Assembly (NCBI GenBank): GCA_024680695.1
Contig: JAILBW010000128.1
Span: 1-37,990 of the forward strand
Source of the DNA: Bacteroidaceae bacterium
Lineage (GTDB): Bacteria > Bacteroidota > Bacteroidia > Bacteroidales > Bacteroidaceae
DNA length: 37,990 bases
Reading direction: 5' to 3'
The stretch's first letter is position 1, and each line of letters opens with the position of its first letter. The notes beneath the pieces are model-generated. The model had not been told where the DNA came from. It saw nothing but the letters and a program-made list of their open reading frames with translations, and made no database searches. Below are positions 1 through 8,770 of the stretch, in pieces. A program made the translations under genes and the position numbers.

Positions 1-501
1 TATAACTATAATTATATTAACTTATTGTAATATAATAATTTACTATCTCCTCTCCCGCGCGAAATCCGCCCACGGTGCAGAAAAATGGACTGTCCTTTGT
101 CTCAATTGTCACGCAACGTGGAAAAGCCCTCGCTGCCGGCAAGAGAAAGTGTCCGCTTTTTTCATACACAAACCCGTGAAAAAGCAGCAGATTTTGCATT
201 TTGCATTTTGCAAATAGAATTTAGTACACAGTTCCGTCCGTCGCACCTTCGGCGCTGTTTCCGTTGTGTGCTGGTAGCAGGGGCAGTCTTGGACAAACCA
301 AGCGCCGCATGCGTCGAGCGGCCTCTGCCTGTGGCCTGCCACCCCTTCGGCGTTTAATCTTTCCTCTCGCTTACTCGCAGCCTTAAATCTGAAAAAATCG
401 CCTAATGAAAATGCGTCAAAAAGTGGCTAAATTGGGCAAAAATGATCCCCTTTTGAGGGGGCATTAGAAAACGGCCAAAGCGATACGATACTCCGAAATA
501 T
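1..501. other. gene-free left edge
   Basis: I see no convincing gene here. The short open frames are not supported by a start context or a recognisable product. The stretch holds three perfect tandem copies of the heptamer TTTTGCA at 192-212 and, near its right end, a small hairpin that may terminate the leftward regulator gene. The first 50 bases are very AT-rich. Confidence 0.6.
438..461 (-). terminator. possible terminator of the luxR-type gene
   Basis: Read leftward, CCCC and GGGG pair around a TCAAAA loop (447-460) and are followed after a few bases by ATTTTT. The stem is only 4-5 bp, so this is a weak terminator candidate. Its position about 40 bases after the regulator's stop codon is right for one. 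Confidence 0.35.
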
Positions 502-1137
502 TTACACCTCACCAACTTTTACGTATTCGTTCAGGATGGCATAGACGGTAAGGGCAGAGAGGGAACGGAGACCCGTCTTCTCCTGAATGTTTCGGCGGTG
601 AGTGATAACGGTGGTAGGGCTGATGTGGAGCTGCTCGGCAATCTCCTTGTTGATGAGACCCTTCACCATCAGGACAAGTACCTCAATCTCGCGAGGCGAG
701 AGGTCAGGTTGTCGCAGAGCATCGGCATCGTGGCGCCGAACGTGAGGAAAGCAGGGGCCGTGGAACGACTCGTCGGCGCGCCGCTCGCCATGATGGCCAC
801 CAAGCTGGCGGAGGCGGAGTACCTGCTGGATGAGCGAATGTTCGTCCTGCGACACATCAAGTACCGGAACTCCCAGCGCCCGAGCCTGTTCAACACCCTG
901 AACCAGAAGTACAACGCGATGGCCGAGTTGTCGGAAGAAATTGACCTGAGAGAAATAGATGTTGCCCGACACAAAGTAGTGGACGAAGGCGAACGGAGTG
1001 TCCTGCATCAGTTCGGAAAAGGAACGGAAACAGCGCACTTGCACCTCAGGCAGAAGGTCGTGGAGCAAGGACTTCATGCCAATGCAGGTAAGTGTATTTG
1101 CATCAATAACTGCAAGTTCTATTTCGCGTTTTTCCAT
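502..1137 (-). CDS. LuxR-family regulator with receiver-like N-terminal domain
   Basis: This is a DNA-binding transcription regulator of 211 aa. Residues about 145-211 form a clear LuxR/NarL helix-turn-helix: LSPREIEVL opens it, and NKEIAEQLHISPTTV and HRRNIQEKTG carry the recognition region. The N-terminal 110 residues look like a response-regulator receiver fold (LAVIDANTLTCIGMKSLL), but I cannot find the usual phospho-acceptor Asp at the end of the third strand, so phosphorylation control is doubtful. The frame stays open further upstream. I chose the ATG at 1137 because a standard Bacteroidota promoter (1160-1191) sits just before it and would lie inside a longer gene. No sensor kinase is adjacent. 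The targets are unknown. Confidence 0.85.
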   Translation of the reverse strand: MEKREIELAVIDANTLTCIGMKSLLHDLLPEVQVRCFRSFSELMQDTPFAFVHYFVSGNIYFSQVNFFRQLGHRVVLLVQGVEQARALGVPVLDVSQDEHSLIQQVLRLRQLGGHHGERRADESFHGPCFPHVRRHDADALRQPDLSPREIEVLVLMVKGLINKEIAEQLHISPTTVITHRRNIQEKTGLRSLSALTVYAILNEYVKVGEV

Positions 1138-1159
1138 CACACAACTTGTTTTGCGAGAG

Positions 1160-1191
1160 CAAAGGTACGGATAAGTGAGCGAAAACGCAAA
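1160..1191 (-). promoter_or_regulatory. promoter of the luxR-type gene
   Basis: On the minus strand, TTTG (1188-1191) and TACCTTTG (1160-1167) are spaced by exactly 20 nt. This matches the Bacteroidota primary sigma pattern TTTG-N19-21-TAnnTTTG. The start codon lies 22 bases beyond the -7 box, giving a very short leader. Confidence 0.75.
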
Positions 1192-1474
1192 TTTATTTGC
1201 AGTTTTCCGAACGAAAGTACCTTCGACGAAGTCAGAGGTACGGATAAGTGAGCGAAAATACAAATTTTGGAGCAAACACAAAGAAATGCGGGCATTTGTT
1301 TGTTGAGTCGCGACAAAATTCGACCAGCTGGTCAAATTTATTTGCAGTTTTCTTCAACGCCTACTTTGTAGGCAGAAGCGGCAGAGCCGAGCGCCGAACG
1401 AGAGCACCTTCTTCAACACCCGCAAGCGGGCAGAAGCGCCGCAAAGCGTCGAGCGCGACGAAGTCAGAGGTACG
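1163..1474. repeat. mosaic of short direct repeats between luxR and purM
   Basis: Three different perfect direct repeats interleave here. A 23-bp unit (starting aggtacggataag) lies at 1163-1185 and 1236-1258. A 20-bp unit, caaatttatttgcagttttc, lies at 1188-1207 and 1333-1352. A 19-bp unit, cgacgaagtcagaggtacg, lies at 1224-1242 and 1456-1474. The first unit includes the luxR promoter. Its second copy keeps the TTTG box and the 20-nt spacing, but its -7 box reads TACCTCTG. No gene is present in this 464-bp gap. Confidence 0.85.
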
Positions 1475-1542
1475 CTTTTCCTGCAAAAAAGTGTTCTATT
1501 CGTCCGAAAAGGATGCGAACTTCACAAGTGGCAGGCTCAGAA

Positions 1543-1574
1543 TTTGGAAATATAAGATAATTGCATTATCTTTG
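1543..1574 (+). promoter_or_regulatory. promoter of the purM-lpxA gene run
   Basis: TTTG (1543-1546), a 20-nt spacer and TATCTTTG (1567-1574) match the Bacteroidota primary promoter consensus. The purM ATG follows 27 bases after the -7 box. As the genes downstream are closely packed, this is probably the main promoter of the housekeeping run. Confidence 0.75.
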
Positions 1575-1601
1575 CAGCCGAATTAGTTTAGCCCGACCGA
1601 A

Positions 1602-2768
1602 ATGAGCAACCAACGTTACATGCTTCGCGGCGTAAGTGCCGCAAAGGAAGACGTACACAACGCAATAAGACACATCGACAAAGGCATCTTTCCGCAAGCC
1701 TTCTGCAAGATAATTCCCGACATTCTGGGCGGAGACCCGGCATACTGCAACATCATGCATGCCGACGGAGCCGGCACGAAGTCGAGTCTGGCCTATTTGT
1801 ATTGGCGCGAGACAGGAGACCTCGGGGTGTGGAAAGGCATCGCACAAGATGCGCTCGTGATGAACACCGACGACCTGCTCTGCGTGGGAGCGGTGGACAA
1901 CATCCTTGTTTCCTCGACCATCGGACGGAACAAGATGCTCATCCCCGGCGAGGTGATCAGCGCTATCATCGAGGGAACCGACGAGCTGATGAAGGAAATG
2001 CGCCAGATGGGCATCGGCATCTACGGCACCGGCGGCGAGACGGCCGACGTCGGCGACCTGGTGCGCACGATTATCGTTGACAGCACAGTCACCTGCCGCA
2101 TGAAGCGGAGCGACGTCATCGACAATGCCCGCATCCGTCCGGGCGACGTCATTGTGGGACTGAGCAGTTCGGGACAAGCCACCTACGAGAAGGAATACAA
2201 CGGAGGCATGGGGAGCAACGGACTCACCAGCGCCCGCCACGATGTCTTCGCGAAATACCTAGCCGAAAAGTATCCCGAGAGCTATGACCATGCAGTGCCC
2301 AAGGAACTTGTCTATAGCGGCACTTGTCGCCTGACAGACCAGATAGAAGGCTCGCCGCTGACGGCAGGCAAACTCGTACTCTCCCCCACCCGCACCTACG
2401 CGCCGGTGATCAAACGACTGCTCGACGAAATGCGCCCACACATTCACGGCATGGTGCATTGTACGGGCGGGGCTCAGACGAAGGTGCTGCACTTCGTGGG
2501 CGACGCCTGCCGCGTGGTAAAGGACAACATGTTCCCAATACCGCCACTGTTCCGCACCATACAGGAGCAGAGCGGCACCGAATGGAGCGAGATGTACAAG
2601 GTGTTCAACATGGGACACCGCATGGAGATCTACGTGACACCCGAGGATGCCGAGAAGGTGATTGCCATCAGCAAGAGTTTCAACATCGATGCACAGGTAG
2701 TGGGACACATCGAGGAGGGCAAGAAGAGCCTGACCATCAAGAGCGAATACGGAACATTTGAATATTAG
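1602..2768 (+). CDS. purM: phosphoribosylformylglycinamidine cyclo-ligase (AIR synthase)
   Basis: The enzyme closes formylglycinamidine ribonucleotide to aminoimidazole ribonucleotide with ATP, the fifth step of purine synthesis, in the cytoplasm. At 388 aa it is longer than the usual 345-aa PurM and belongs to the divergent Bacteroidota branch of the AIR-synthase family. Visible marks are the DGAGTKSSLAYLY substrate/metal loop near residue 55, the AQDALVMNTDDLLCVGA segment of the N-terminal domain, a GTGGETADVGDLVRT loop, and the C-terminal domain with GMVHCTGGAQTKVL. The ATG at 1602 follows a good promoter. The distance to the family type leaves some doubt whether it is the housekeeping PurM or an AIR-synthase-related paralogue. 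Its place ahead of prfA and pyrF is typical of Bacteroidales. Confidence 0.85.
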   Translation: MSNQRYMLRGVSAAKEDVHNAIRHIDKGIFPQAFCKIIPDILGGDPAYCNIMHADGAGTKSSLAYLYWRETGDLGVWKGIAQDALVMNTDDLLCVGAVDNILVSSTIGRNKMLIPGEVISAIIEGTDELMKEMRQMGIGIYGTGGETADVGDLVRTIIVDSTVTCRMKRSDVIDNARIRPGDVIVGLSSSGQATYEKEYNGGMGSNGLTSARHDVFAKYLAEKYPESYDHAVPKELVYSGTCRLTDQIEGSPLTAGKLVLSPTRTYAPVIKRLLDEMRPHIHGMVHCTGGAQTKVLHFVGDACRVVKDNMFPIPPLFRTIQEQSGTEWSEMYKVFNMGHRMEIYVTPEDAEKVIAISKSFNIDAQVVGHIEEGKKSLTIKSEYGTFEY

Positions 2769-2816
2769 ACACTCCCTCATCCTCCGGGAAGCAAGAGAGG
2801 GGAGGAACGCAATACG

Positions 2817-3023
2817 ATGATGAGAGAAATCAAGAACTACGCCACTCGCGACTGGGTCCGCCAAATGGGCCTCATGATGTGCTACATGACATTGCTCATG
2901 GCTTGCTTCCGCTGTGCTCTGGCTGGCAAATGGCTCTTCGCGGCAGGCTTCCTGCTGGGAGCGGTCGGATGGATCATCCTCTACATCATCGATATGCGAA
3001 AAATAGAGGAGAAGAACAAATAA
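2817..3023 (+). CDS. small membrane protein, two transmembrane segments
   Basis: This is a 68-aa protein I cannot assign to a function. It has a short charged N-terminus (about 15 residues), one hydrophobic segment at about 16-36, a second at about 40-58, and a charged tail ending in EEKNK, so both ends are probably cytoplasmic. A second ATG directly follows the first, so the start could be 2820. A purine-rich stretch (gagaggggagg) lies upstream. It sits 48 bases after purM and 12 bases before a still smaller membrane protein, so it is probably co-transcribed with them and with prfA. Confidence 0.7.
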   Translation: MMREIKNYATRDWVRQMGLMMCYMTLLMACFRCALAGKWLFAAGFLLGAVGWIILYIIDMRKIEEKNK

Positions 3024-3035
3024 GGAGAGGACAAT

Positions 3036-3140
3036 ATGTTGGAATACGTGATAATAGGAGTCTTGCTCGTCGTCATGGTGCTCGCATGGTGGCAATATGT
3101 ACAGACACTCCGTAAAAGAAAGAGACATGGCAGAAAGTAA
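3036..3140 (+). CDS. 34-aa single-span membrane protein overlapping prfA
   Basis: A short frame of 34 aa begins MLEYVIIGVLLVVMVLAWWQ: one hydrophobic span at about residues 4-19, followed by a strongly basic tail (RKRKRHGRK). The start is well placed, with aaggagagg 5-6 bases upstream, which is a better ribosome site than most genes here have. It begins 12 bases after the 68-aa protein and its last 14 bases overlap the start of prfA in another frame, suggesting translational coupling. The function is unknown. The hydrophobic-then-basic pattern, the ribosome site and the operon position support a real gene. Conservation has not been tested. Confidence 0.6.
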   Translation: MLEYVIIGVLLVVMVLAWWQYVQTLRKRKRHGRK

Positions 3141-4239
3141 TAGCCTACTCGACAAACTGGATGGCATCGTGAGCCGTTTCGAAGAAGTCAGCACCCTGAT
3201 TACCGATCCGGCCGTCATTGCCGACCAGAAGCGCTATGTCAAGCTGACGAAGGAGTACAAGGATCTGGGCAAGATTGTCAAGGCCCGCAAGGAATACATG
3301 GGCTGCCTGCAGAATGTGGCAGACGCCAAGGAGATGCTGGCCATCGAGGACGATGCCGAGACCAAGGAGATGCTGCGCGAGGAAATGGCCGAGAGCGAGA
3401 AACGCATCCCCGAACTGGAGGAAGAGATAAAGTTGCTGCTCGTCCCGGCCGATCCCGAAGATGAAAAGAACGTCATCATGGAGATACGCGGAGGCACAGG
3501 CGGCGACGAGGCCGCACTCTTTGCCGGCGACCTCTTCCGAATGTACAGCAAGTATATCGAGGCAAAAGGATGGAAGATGGCCGTGAGCAGCTATAGCGAA
3601 GGAGCTGTGGGCGGATACAAGGAAATTATCTTCAGCGTGACGGGCGAAGGGGTGTATGGCATATTGAAATACGAATCGGGAGTCCATCGAGTGCAGCGCG
3701 TTCCCGTCACCGAGACTCAGGGCCGAGTGCATACCAGCGCAGCCACAGTGGCCGTCTTGCCCGAGGCCGAGGAATTCGACGTCGAGATTAACGAGGGCGC
3801 CATCAAGTGGGACACCTTCCGCAGCAGCGGTGCAGGCGGCCAGAACGTGAACAAGGTGGAGTCGGGAGTGCGCGCTCGCTATATGTGGCGCAACCCGAAC
3901 ACCGGCGTCGAAGAGGAGATACTTGTGGAGTGTACCGAGACTCGCGACCAGCCGAAGAACAAGGAACGGGCTCTCGCGCGCCTGCGAACATTTATATATG
4001 ACAAGGAGCACCAAAAATACATCGACGACATCGCAAGTAAGCGAAAGACGATGGTATCGACCGGAGACCGCAGCGCAAAGATACGCACCTACAACTACCC
4101 GCAGGGACGCATCACCGACCACCGCATCGGATACACCATCTACAACCTGGCCGCCTTCATGGACGGACAGATACAAGACTGCATCGACCACCTCATCGTG
4201 GCCGAGAATGCAGAACGGCTAAAAGAATCAGAACTGTAA
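3127..4239 (+). CDS. prfA: peptide chain release factor 1
   Basis: RF1 recognises UAA and UAG in the ribosomal A site and triggers peptide release. The 370-aa length is normal for the family. The peptidyl-transfer motif GGQ is at residues 237-239 within SSGAGGQNVNK, and the codon-reading PxT tripeptide appears as PVT at 193-195, which marks RF1 and not RF2. The N-terminal third is the expected helical, acidic domain. I chose the ATG at 3127 (MAESNSLLDKLDG) over an in-frame one ten codons upstream because it aligns with the usual N-terminus and has a purine-rich stretch (aaaagaaagaga) before it. The first 14 bases overlap the 34-aa membrane-protein gene. Confidence 0.97.
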   Translation: MAESNSLLDKLDGIVSRFEEVSTLITDPAVIADQKRYVKLTKEYKDLGKIVKARKEYMGCLQNVADAKEMLAIEDDAETKEMLREEMAESEKRIPELEEEIKLLLVPADPEDEKNVIMEIRGGTGGDEAALFAGDLFRMYSKYIEAKGWKMAVSSYSEGAVGGYKEIIFSVTGEGVYGILKYESGVHRVQRVPVTETQGRVHTSAATVAVLPEAEEFDVEINEGAIKWDTFRSSGAGGQNVNKVESGVRARYMWRNPNTGVEEEILVECTETRDQPKNKERALARLRTFIYDKEHQKYIDDIASKRKTMVSTGDRSAKIRTYNYPQGRITDHRIGYTIYNLAAFMDGQIQDCIDHLIVAENAERLKESEL

Positions 4240-4260
4240 GGACATAGCATTGCAGGCGAT

Positions 4261-4503
4261 ATGGGACTGTTCAAAGATATCAAAGGAGAATGGACGTGGA
4301 GCAGCGTCAGGAATTCGTTTAAGATGCACTGGCCGGACCTTCTTGCCGTGTTCATCGCAGGTTTCCTGACACCACCCTGCCTGGAGAGAATGGAAAAGGC
4401 AGACAGCACACCCATGTTCTTCCTTGTCTGGATTGCAGTTCTCCTGCTTGCCAGTATTGTGATAGGCTTAGCCATGGGAATTAAAAGAAAGATAAAGGTA
4501 TGA
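4261..4503 (+). CDS. small membrane protein between prfA and pyrF
   Basis: This is an 80-aa protein of unknown function. The N-terminal 25 residues are soluble and rich in Trp and Lys ([10 protein letters not shown]). Two hydrophobic spans follow at about 26-42 and 52-72, and the tail is basic (GIKRKIKV). Its stop codon overlaps the pyrF start in ATGA at 4500-4503, the classic arrangement for coupled translation, so it is a real operon member. It shares no clear similarity with the two tiny membrane proteins upstream of prfA. Confidence 0.75.
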   Translation: MGLFKDIKGEWTWSSVRNSFKMHWPDLLAVFIAGFLTPPCLERMEKADSTPMFFLVWIAVLLLASIVIGLAMGIKRKIKV

Positions 4504-5330
4504 CGAGACAAGAGTTAGTAGCAAACATACGAAGCAAGAAGAGTTTCCTTTGCGTCGGCCTTGACACCGACACAAAGAAGATACCCACACATCTGCTGAA
4601 GGAAGATGATCCCATCTTCGCCTTCAACAAGGCCATCATCGATGCCACGGCTCCCTACTGCATCGCCTATAAGCCAAACCTGGCTTTTTACGAGGCTTTC
4701 GGCGTAAAAGGTATCATGGCTTTCGAGAAGACAGTGAAGTATCTGAAGGAGCACTATCCCGACCAGTTCATCATCGCAGACGCAAAACGTGGCGACATCG
4801 GCAACACCAGCAAGATGTATGCCCGCACATTCTTCGGCGAGTATGATGTAGATGCACTGACCGTGGCGCCCTACATGGGAGAGGACAGCGTGACGCCCTT
4901 CATCGAAGGATACGAAGGAAAGTGGGTTGTCCTTCTGGCCCTGACCAGCAACAAGGGCTCGTTTGACTTCCAGCTCACAGAGGATAAGAATGGTGAACGG
5001 CTCTTCGAGAAGGTCATCCGCAAGAGCCGCGAATGGGGTAACGACGGAAACCTGATGTACGTCGTAGGCGCAACAAGGGGCGAGATGTTCCAGGACATTC
5101 GCCAGGTTGCACCTAATGCATTCCTGCTCGTACCCGGCATCGGTGCCCAGGGCGGAAGCCTCGAGGAGGTGTGCAAGTATGGCATGACCGAGGACATCGG
5201 CTTGCTGGTCAACAGCAGCCGCGCCATCATATATGCCGACAACACAGAGTACTTTGACAAGGTGGCAGCCGAAAAGGCACACGAAGTGCAGCAACAAATG
5301 GAAATTGAATTAGACAGACATGGAATTTAG
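4500..5330 (+). CDS. pyrF: orotidine 5'-phosphate decarboxylase
   Basis: It decarboxylates OMP to UMP, the last step of de novo pyrimidine synthesis. The catalytic Asp-Lys-Asp signature is at residues 94-99 in [10 protein letters not shown], with the conserved FLCVGLDTD strand near the N-terminus and the phosphate-binding [11 protein letters not shown] loop near residue 215. At 276 aa it is the longer type-2 form found in Bacteroidota and actinobacteria, not the 230-245 aa form of E. coli. Its start overlaps the preceding small membrane gene by 4 bases and its end overlaps lpxD by 11 bases. Confidence 0.97.
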   Translation: MTRQELVANIRSKKSFLCVGLDTDTKKIPTHLLKEDDPIFAFNKAIIDATAPYCIAYKPNLAFYEAFGVKGIMAFEKTVKYLKEHYPDQFIIADAKRGDIGNTSKMYARTFFGEYDVDALTVAPYMGEDSVTPFIEGYEGKWVVLLALTSNKGSFDFQLTEDKNGERLFEKVIRKSREWGNDGNLMYVVGATRGEMFQDIRQVAPNAFLLVPGIGAQGGSLEEVCKYGMTEDIGLLVNSSRAIIYADNTEYFDKVAAEKAHEVQQQMEIELDRHGI

Positions 5331-6396
5331 TGCAGAAATGATTGCCGGCTTGGTGCAAGGGACCGTGGAAGGTGACCCCAAAGCCGTAGTGAATAACTTT
5401 GCTAAAATTGAAGAGGGACGCCCCGGATGCATCAGTTTCCTGGCGAATCCCAAATATGCTCATTACCTCTACGAGACAGAAAGCAGCATCGTGCTTGTCG
5501 CGCGAGACTTCAAACTGGAGGGAGAGACAAAGGCCACACTTATCCGCGTGGACAATCCCTACGAGACGGTTGCGAAACTGTTGCAAATTTACGAAAGCAT
5601 GAAGCCCAAGCGCACAGGCATCAGCGAACTGGCATTCATCGACCCCACAGCAAAGATAGGCGAGGGATGCTACATCGGTCCGTTTGTGGCCATCGCCGAG
5701 GGAGTGGAGATTGGCAGCGGCTGTGTGCTGCATCCGCATGTCACCATCGGACGGAATGCCAGTGTAGGCGCTGACACCGAGATTTATAGTAACGCTGTCA
5801 TCTACCACGACTGCCGGGTGGGCCAGCGCTGCATCCTACATGCCGGCTGCGTAATCGGCGCCGATGGTTTTGGCTTTGCACCGACGGAGAAGGGCTACGA
5901 GAAGATACCTCAGATAGGCATCGTCACCATCGAAGACGATGTGGAGATAGGCGCCAATACATGCATCGACCGCAGCACAATGGGCAGTACCTTCATTCAC
6001 CGCGGCGTGAAACTGGACAACTTGGTGCAGATTGCCCACAATTGCGAAGTGGGTGCGGACACCGTCATGTCGTCGCAAGTAGGCGTAGCCGGAAGCACCA
6101 AGATAGGAGAATGGTGCATGTTCGGCGGGCAGGTAGGCATCGCTGGACACGCCACAATACCGAACCGCACATTGGTAGGGGCACAGGGCGGTGTACCGAA
6201 CTCCGTCAAGAAAGAGGGAATGGCACTGCAAGGCTCACCCGCCATCGACGCCAAGACCTTCTGGCGTTGCAGCGCAGTATTCAAGAACCTGCCCGAAATG
6301 CGGAACGAAGTGAATCGCCTCACGAAACAGATTAAAGAACTGCAAGAGCAGATAGCTCTGCTCACCAACCCTGCACAATTGCAGGATAACTTATAA
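5320..6396 (+). CDS. lpxD: UDP-3-O-acylglucosamine N-acyltransferase
   Basis: It adds the second hydroxyacyl chain to UDP-3-O-acylglucosamine in lipid A synthesis, at the cytoplasmic face of the inner membrane. The 358-aa protein has the expected three parts: an N-terminal uridine-binding domain (about 1-100), a left-handed beta helix of hexapeptide repeats (about 100-310), and a C-terminal helix ([19 protein letters not shown]). The catalytic His is H240 in [12 protein letters not shown]. The gene starts inside the end of pyrF. It is followed after 6 bases by lpxC-fabZ. Confidence 0.96.
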   Translation: MEFSAEMIAGLVQGTVEGDPKAVVNNFAKIEEGRPGCISFLANPKYAHYLYETESSIVLVARDFKLEGETKATLIRVDNPYETVAKLLQIYESMKPKRTGISELAFIDPTAKIGEGCYIGPFVAIAEGVEIGSGCVLHPHVTIGRNASVGADTEIYSNAVIYHDCRVGQRCILHAGCVIGADGFGFAPTEKGYEKIPQIGIVTIEDDVEIGANTCIDRSTMGSTFIHRGVKLDNLVQIAHNCEVGADTVMSSQVGVAGSTKIGEWCMFGGQVGIAGHATIPNRTLVGAQGGVPNSVKKEGMALQGSPAIDAKTFWRCSAVFKNLPEMRNEVNRLTKQIKELQEQIALLTNPAQLQDNL

Positions 6397-6402
6397 CGAG
6401 AC

Positions 6403-7788
6403 ATGTTGAAACAAAACACTCTGAACGACAGTTTCTCGGTGAGTGGAAAGGGTCTGCACACAGGACTCCACCTGTCTGCCACCTTCCGACCTGCTCCCGA
6501 GAACCACGGATACAAGATTCAGCGCATCGACCTTCCCGGAAAACCGACCATTGATGCGGTGGCCGAAAATGTGGTGGACACACAACGAGGTACGGTGCTG
6601 GCACAGGGAGAAGCCCGATGCAGCACTGTCGAGCACGCAATGGCAGCCCTCTACGCGCATGGCGTTGATAATGTTCTCATCGAAGTGAATGGGCCCGAGA
6701 TACCCATTCTGGACGGCAGCGCTGCATGCTACGTGAAAGAGATACAGCGCGTAGGACTCAAGGAGCAGGATGCTCCCAAGGACTACTTTGTCATCACAAA
6801 GAAGATGGAGTTCCGCGACGAAAACAGCGGCGCATGCATTACCTTGCTGCCCGACGAGGATTTCTCCATCACAACCATGATCTCGTTCCAAGGCAAAGTG
6901 CTCAGCAGCCAGTTTGCCACTCTCGACCGCATGGACGACTTCGACAGCGAGATATCGGCAGCCCGCACCTTCGTCTTCGTGCGCGAGATAGAACCTCTGC
7001 TGATGGCTGGCCTCATCAAGGGCGGCGACCTGGACAACGCCATCGTCATCTACGAGAATCGCACCAGTCAGGAGAATCTGGACAAGCTGTGCAAACTCAC
7101 CGGGGCAGAGCCTCACAATGCCAACGAACTCGGATACATGCAGCACAAGCCGCTCGTCTGGGAGAATGAACCTGCACGACACAAGCTACTCGACATCATC
7201 GGCGACATGGCGCTCATTGGCCGTCCTATCAAGGGGCGCATCATTGCGACCCGTCCGGGCCATACAATAAACAATAAGTTCGCCCGCATCATGCGCAAGG
7301 AGATACGCAAGCACGACGTGCAGGCGCCGCGCATCGACCTGAACGCGACACCTTTGTTGGACGTGAACCAAATACGCCATCTGCTACCTCACCGCTATCC
7401 CATGCAGCTGGTGGACAAGGTGCTTGACATGAAGCCTGACAGCATCGTCGCAATGAAAAACATTACGAGTAACGAGCCCTTCTTCCAAGGGCATTTCCCC
7501 GAAGAGCCCGTGATGCCAGGCGTGCTGATCATCGAGGCAATGACACAGACTGGCGGACTATGGGTGCTCAATCAAATGGAAGAACCAGAACGATGGAGCA
7601 CATACATCCTGAAGATCGACGGCGTAAAGTTCCGGCAGAAAGTCACGCCCGGCGACACACTCATCTTCAAGGTGGAACCCCTCACGCCGCTCTCACACGG
7701 CATCATCACGATGCAAGGGTTCACCTTTGTGGGAGAGAACTGCATCGCCGAGGCTGTCGTCACGGCACAAGTCATCAAGAATAAATAA
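6403..7788 (+). CDS. lpxC/fabZ: bifunctional UDP-3-O-acyl-GlcNAc deacetylase / 3-hydroxyacyl-ACP dehydratase
   Basis: This is a two-domain fusion of 461 aa, typical of Bacteroidota. Residues 1 to about 305 are LpxC, the zinc deacetylase that commits UDP-GlcNAc to lipid A. The zinc ligands are visible as H78 (STVEHAMAAL), H260 and D264 (HKLLDIIGD), with the further catalytic His near 287 (RPGHTINN). Residues about 320-461 are FabZ, which dehydrates 3-hydroxyacyl-ACP, with catalytic H364 in GHFPEEPVMPG and E378 in IEAMTQ. The two activities compete for the same 3-hydroxyacyl-ACP pool, so the fusion fixes their ratio. It lies between lpxD and lpxA. Confidence 0.96.
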   Translation: MLKQNTLNDSFSVSGKGLHTGLHLSATFRPAPENHGYKIQRIDLPGKPTIDAVAENVVDTQRGTVLAQGEARCSTVEHAMAALYAHGVDNVLIEVNGPEIPILDGSAACYVKEIQRVGLKEQDAPKDYFVITKKMEFRDENSGACITLLPDEDFSITTMISFQGKVLSSQFATLDRMDDFDSEISAARTFVFVREIEPLLMAGLIKGGDLDNAIVIYENRTSQENLDKLCKLTGAEPHNANELGYMQHKPLVWENEPARHKLLDIIGDMALIGRPIKGRIIATRPGHTINNKFARIMRKEIRKHDVQAPRIDLNATPLLDVNQIRHLLPHRYPMQLVDKVLDMKPDSIVAMKNITSNEPFFQGHFPEEPVMPGVLIIEAMTQTGGLWVLNQMEEPERWSTYILKIDGVKFRQKVTPGDTLIFKVEPLTPLSHGIITMQGFTFVGENCIAEAVVTAQVIKNK

Positions 7789-7808
7789 ACACCATAGCGA
7801 CACACACT

Positions 7809-8582
7809 ATGAGCAAAATCAGCCCTTTGGCCTACATACATCCCGAGGCCGTCATCGGAGAGAACTGTGAAATCGGTCCCTTCTGCTACATCGACCGAGG
7901 CGTAGTAATCGGAAACGACAATGTACTGATGAATAGCGTCACCATACTCTACGGCGCTCGCATCGGCTCTGGCAACATCTTCTTCCCTGGTGCCGTCATC
8001 AGCGCAATACCACAGGATCTCAAGTTTCAAGGTGAAGACACCACAGCCGAAATCGGAAACAACAACAAGATACGAGAGAACGTGACGATCAACCGAGGCA
8101 CTGCGGCCAAGGGAAGAACCATCGTGGGCAACAACAACCTGCTCATGGAGGGAATGCATGTGGCCCACGACGTGTTTATCGGCAACGGATGCATCATCGG
8201 CAACAGTACGAAACTGGCCGGCGAGGTAGTTGTAGATGACAATGCCATACTGAGCGCCAGCGTGCTCATCCACCAATTCTGCCGAATCGGAGGATACACC
8301 ATGGTGGGCGGCGGCACACGTTCCAGTCAAGACATCCCCCCTTATAGTATGATCGCACGCGACCCCGCAGCTTTCTGCGGACTAAACACCGTCGGGCTGA
8401 GGCGGCGCAATTTCGACCGAGAGATAATCAACAACATTCATCAGGCTTACCAGATTATCCTGCAAGGCACAGGCAAGCTGAACGACCTGCTGACTCGCGT
8501 CGAACAGGAGATTCCCATGAGCCCGGAGATACAATACATCCTTGACTTCATCCGCTCCAGCAAGCGCGGATTCATCCGATAA
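7809..8582 (+). CDS. lpxA: UDP-N-acetylglucosamine O-acyltransferase
   Basis: It transfers a 3-hydroxyacyl chain from ACP to the 3-OH of UDP-GlcNAc, the first step of lipid A synthesis. The 257-aa protein is a hexapeptide-repeat left-handed beta helix (residues 1 to about 185) followed by a helical C-terminus with GLNTVGLRRRNF. The catalytic His is H120 in GMHVAHDVFIG. It closes the lpxD-lpxC/fabZ-lpxA run, 20 bases after lpxC/fabZ. A gap of 188 bases with no clear terminator follows. Confidence 0.97.
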   Translation: MSKISPLAYIHPEAVIGENCEIGPFCYIDRGVVIGNDNVLMNSVTILYGARIGSGNIFFPGAVISAIPQDLKFQGEDTTAEIGNNNKIRENVTINRGTAAKGRTIVGNNNLLMEGMHVAHDVFIGNGCIIGNSTKLAGEVVVDDNAILSASVLIHQFCRIGGYTMVGGGTRSSQDIPPYSMIARDPAAFCGLNTVGLRRRNFDREIINNIHQAYQIILQGTGKLNDLLTRVEQEIPMSPEIQYILDFIRSSKRGFIR

Positions 8583-8770
8583 AGGTGGGGTCTAAAAATT
8601 AAGCTTTGAGCTATGCTTAGGCTATTTTTGAGCAGATGTGACTTCAAGGCCGAAGAAGCGTAGCGAGCTATGGTTCCAGGAATTGGAGACACAGATGCCA
8701 AAAAGAGAAAGGCAAAGACAAAGATAATCCACCTGTTTTTTTATTATCAGAACACGCCTAAACAACTGCA

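Noticed and set aside
85-357. 90-aa plus-strand frame at the left edge
   Set aside because: Low-complexity composition, no ribosome site or promoter, and an overlapping minus-strand frame of similar quality. No recognisable product.
1248-1586. 112-aa frame in the luxR-purM gap
   Set aside because: It crosses the repeat mosaic and the purM promoter and has no protein-like pattern.
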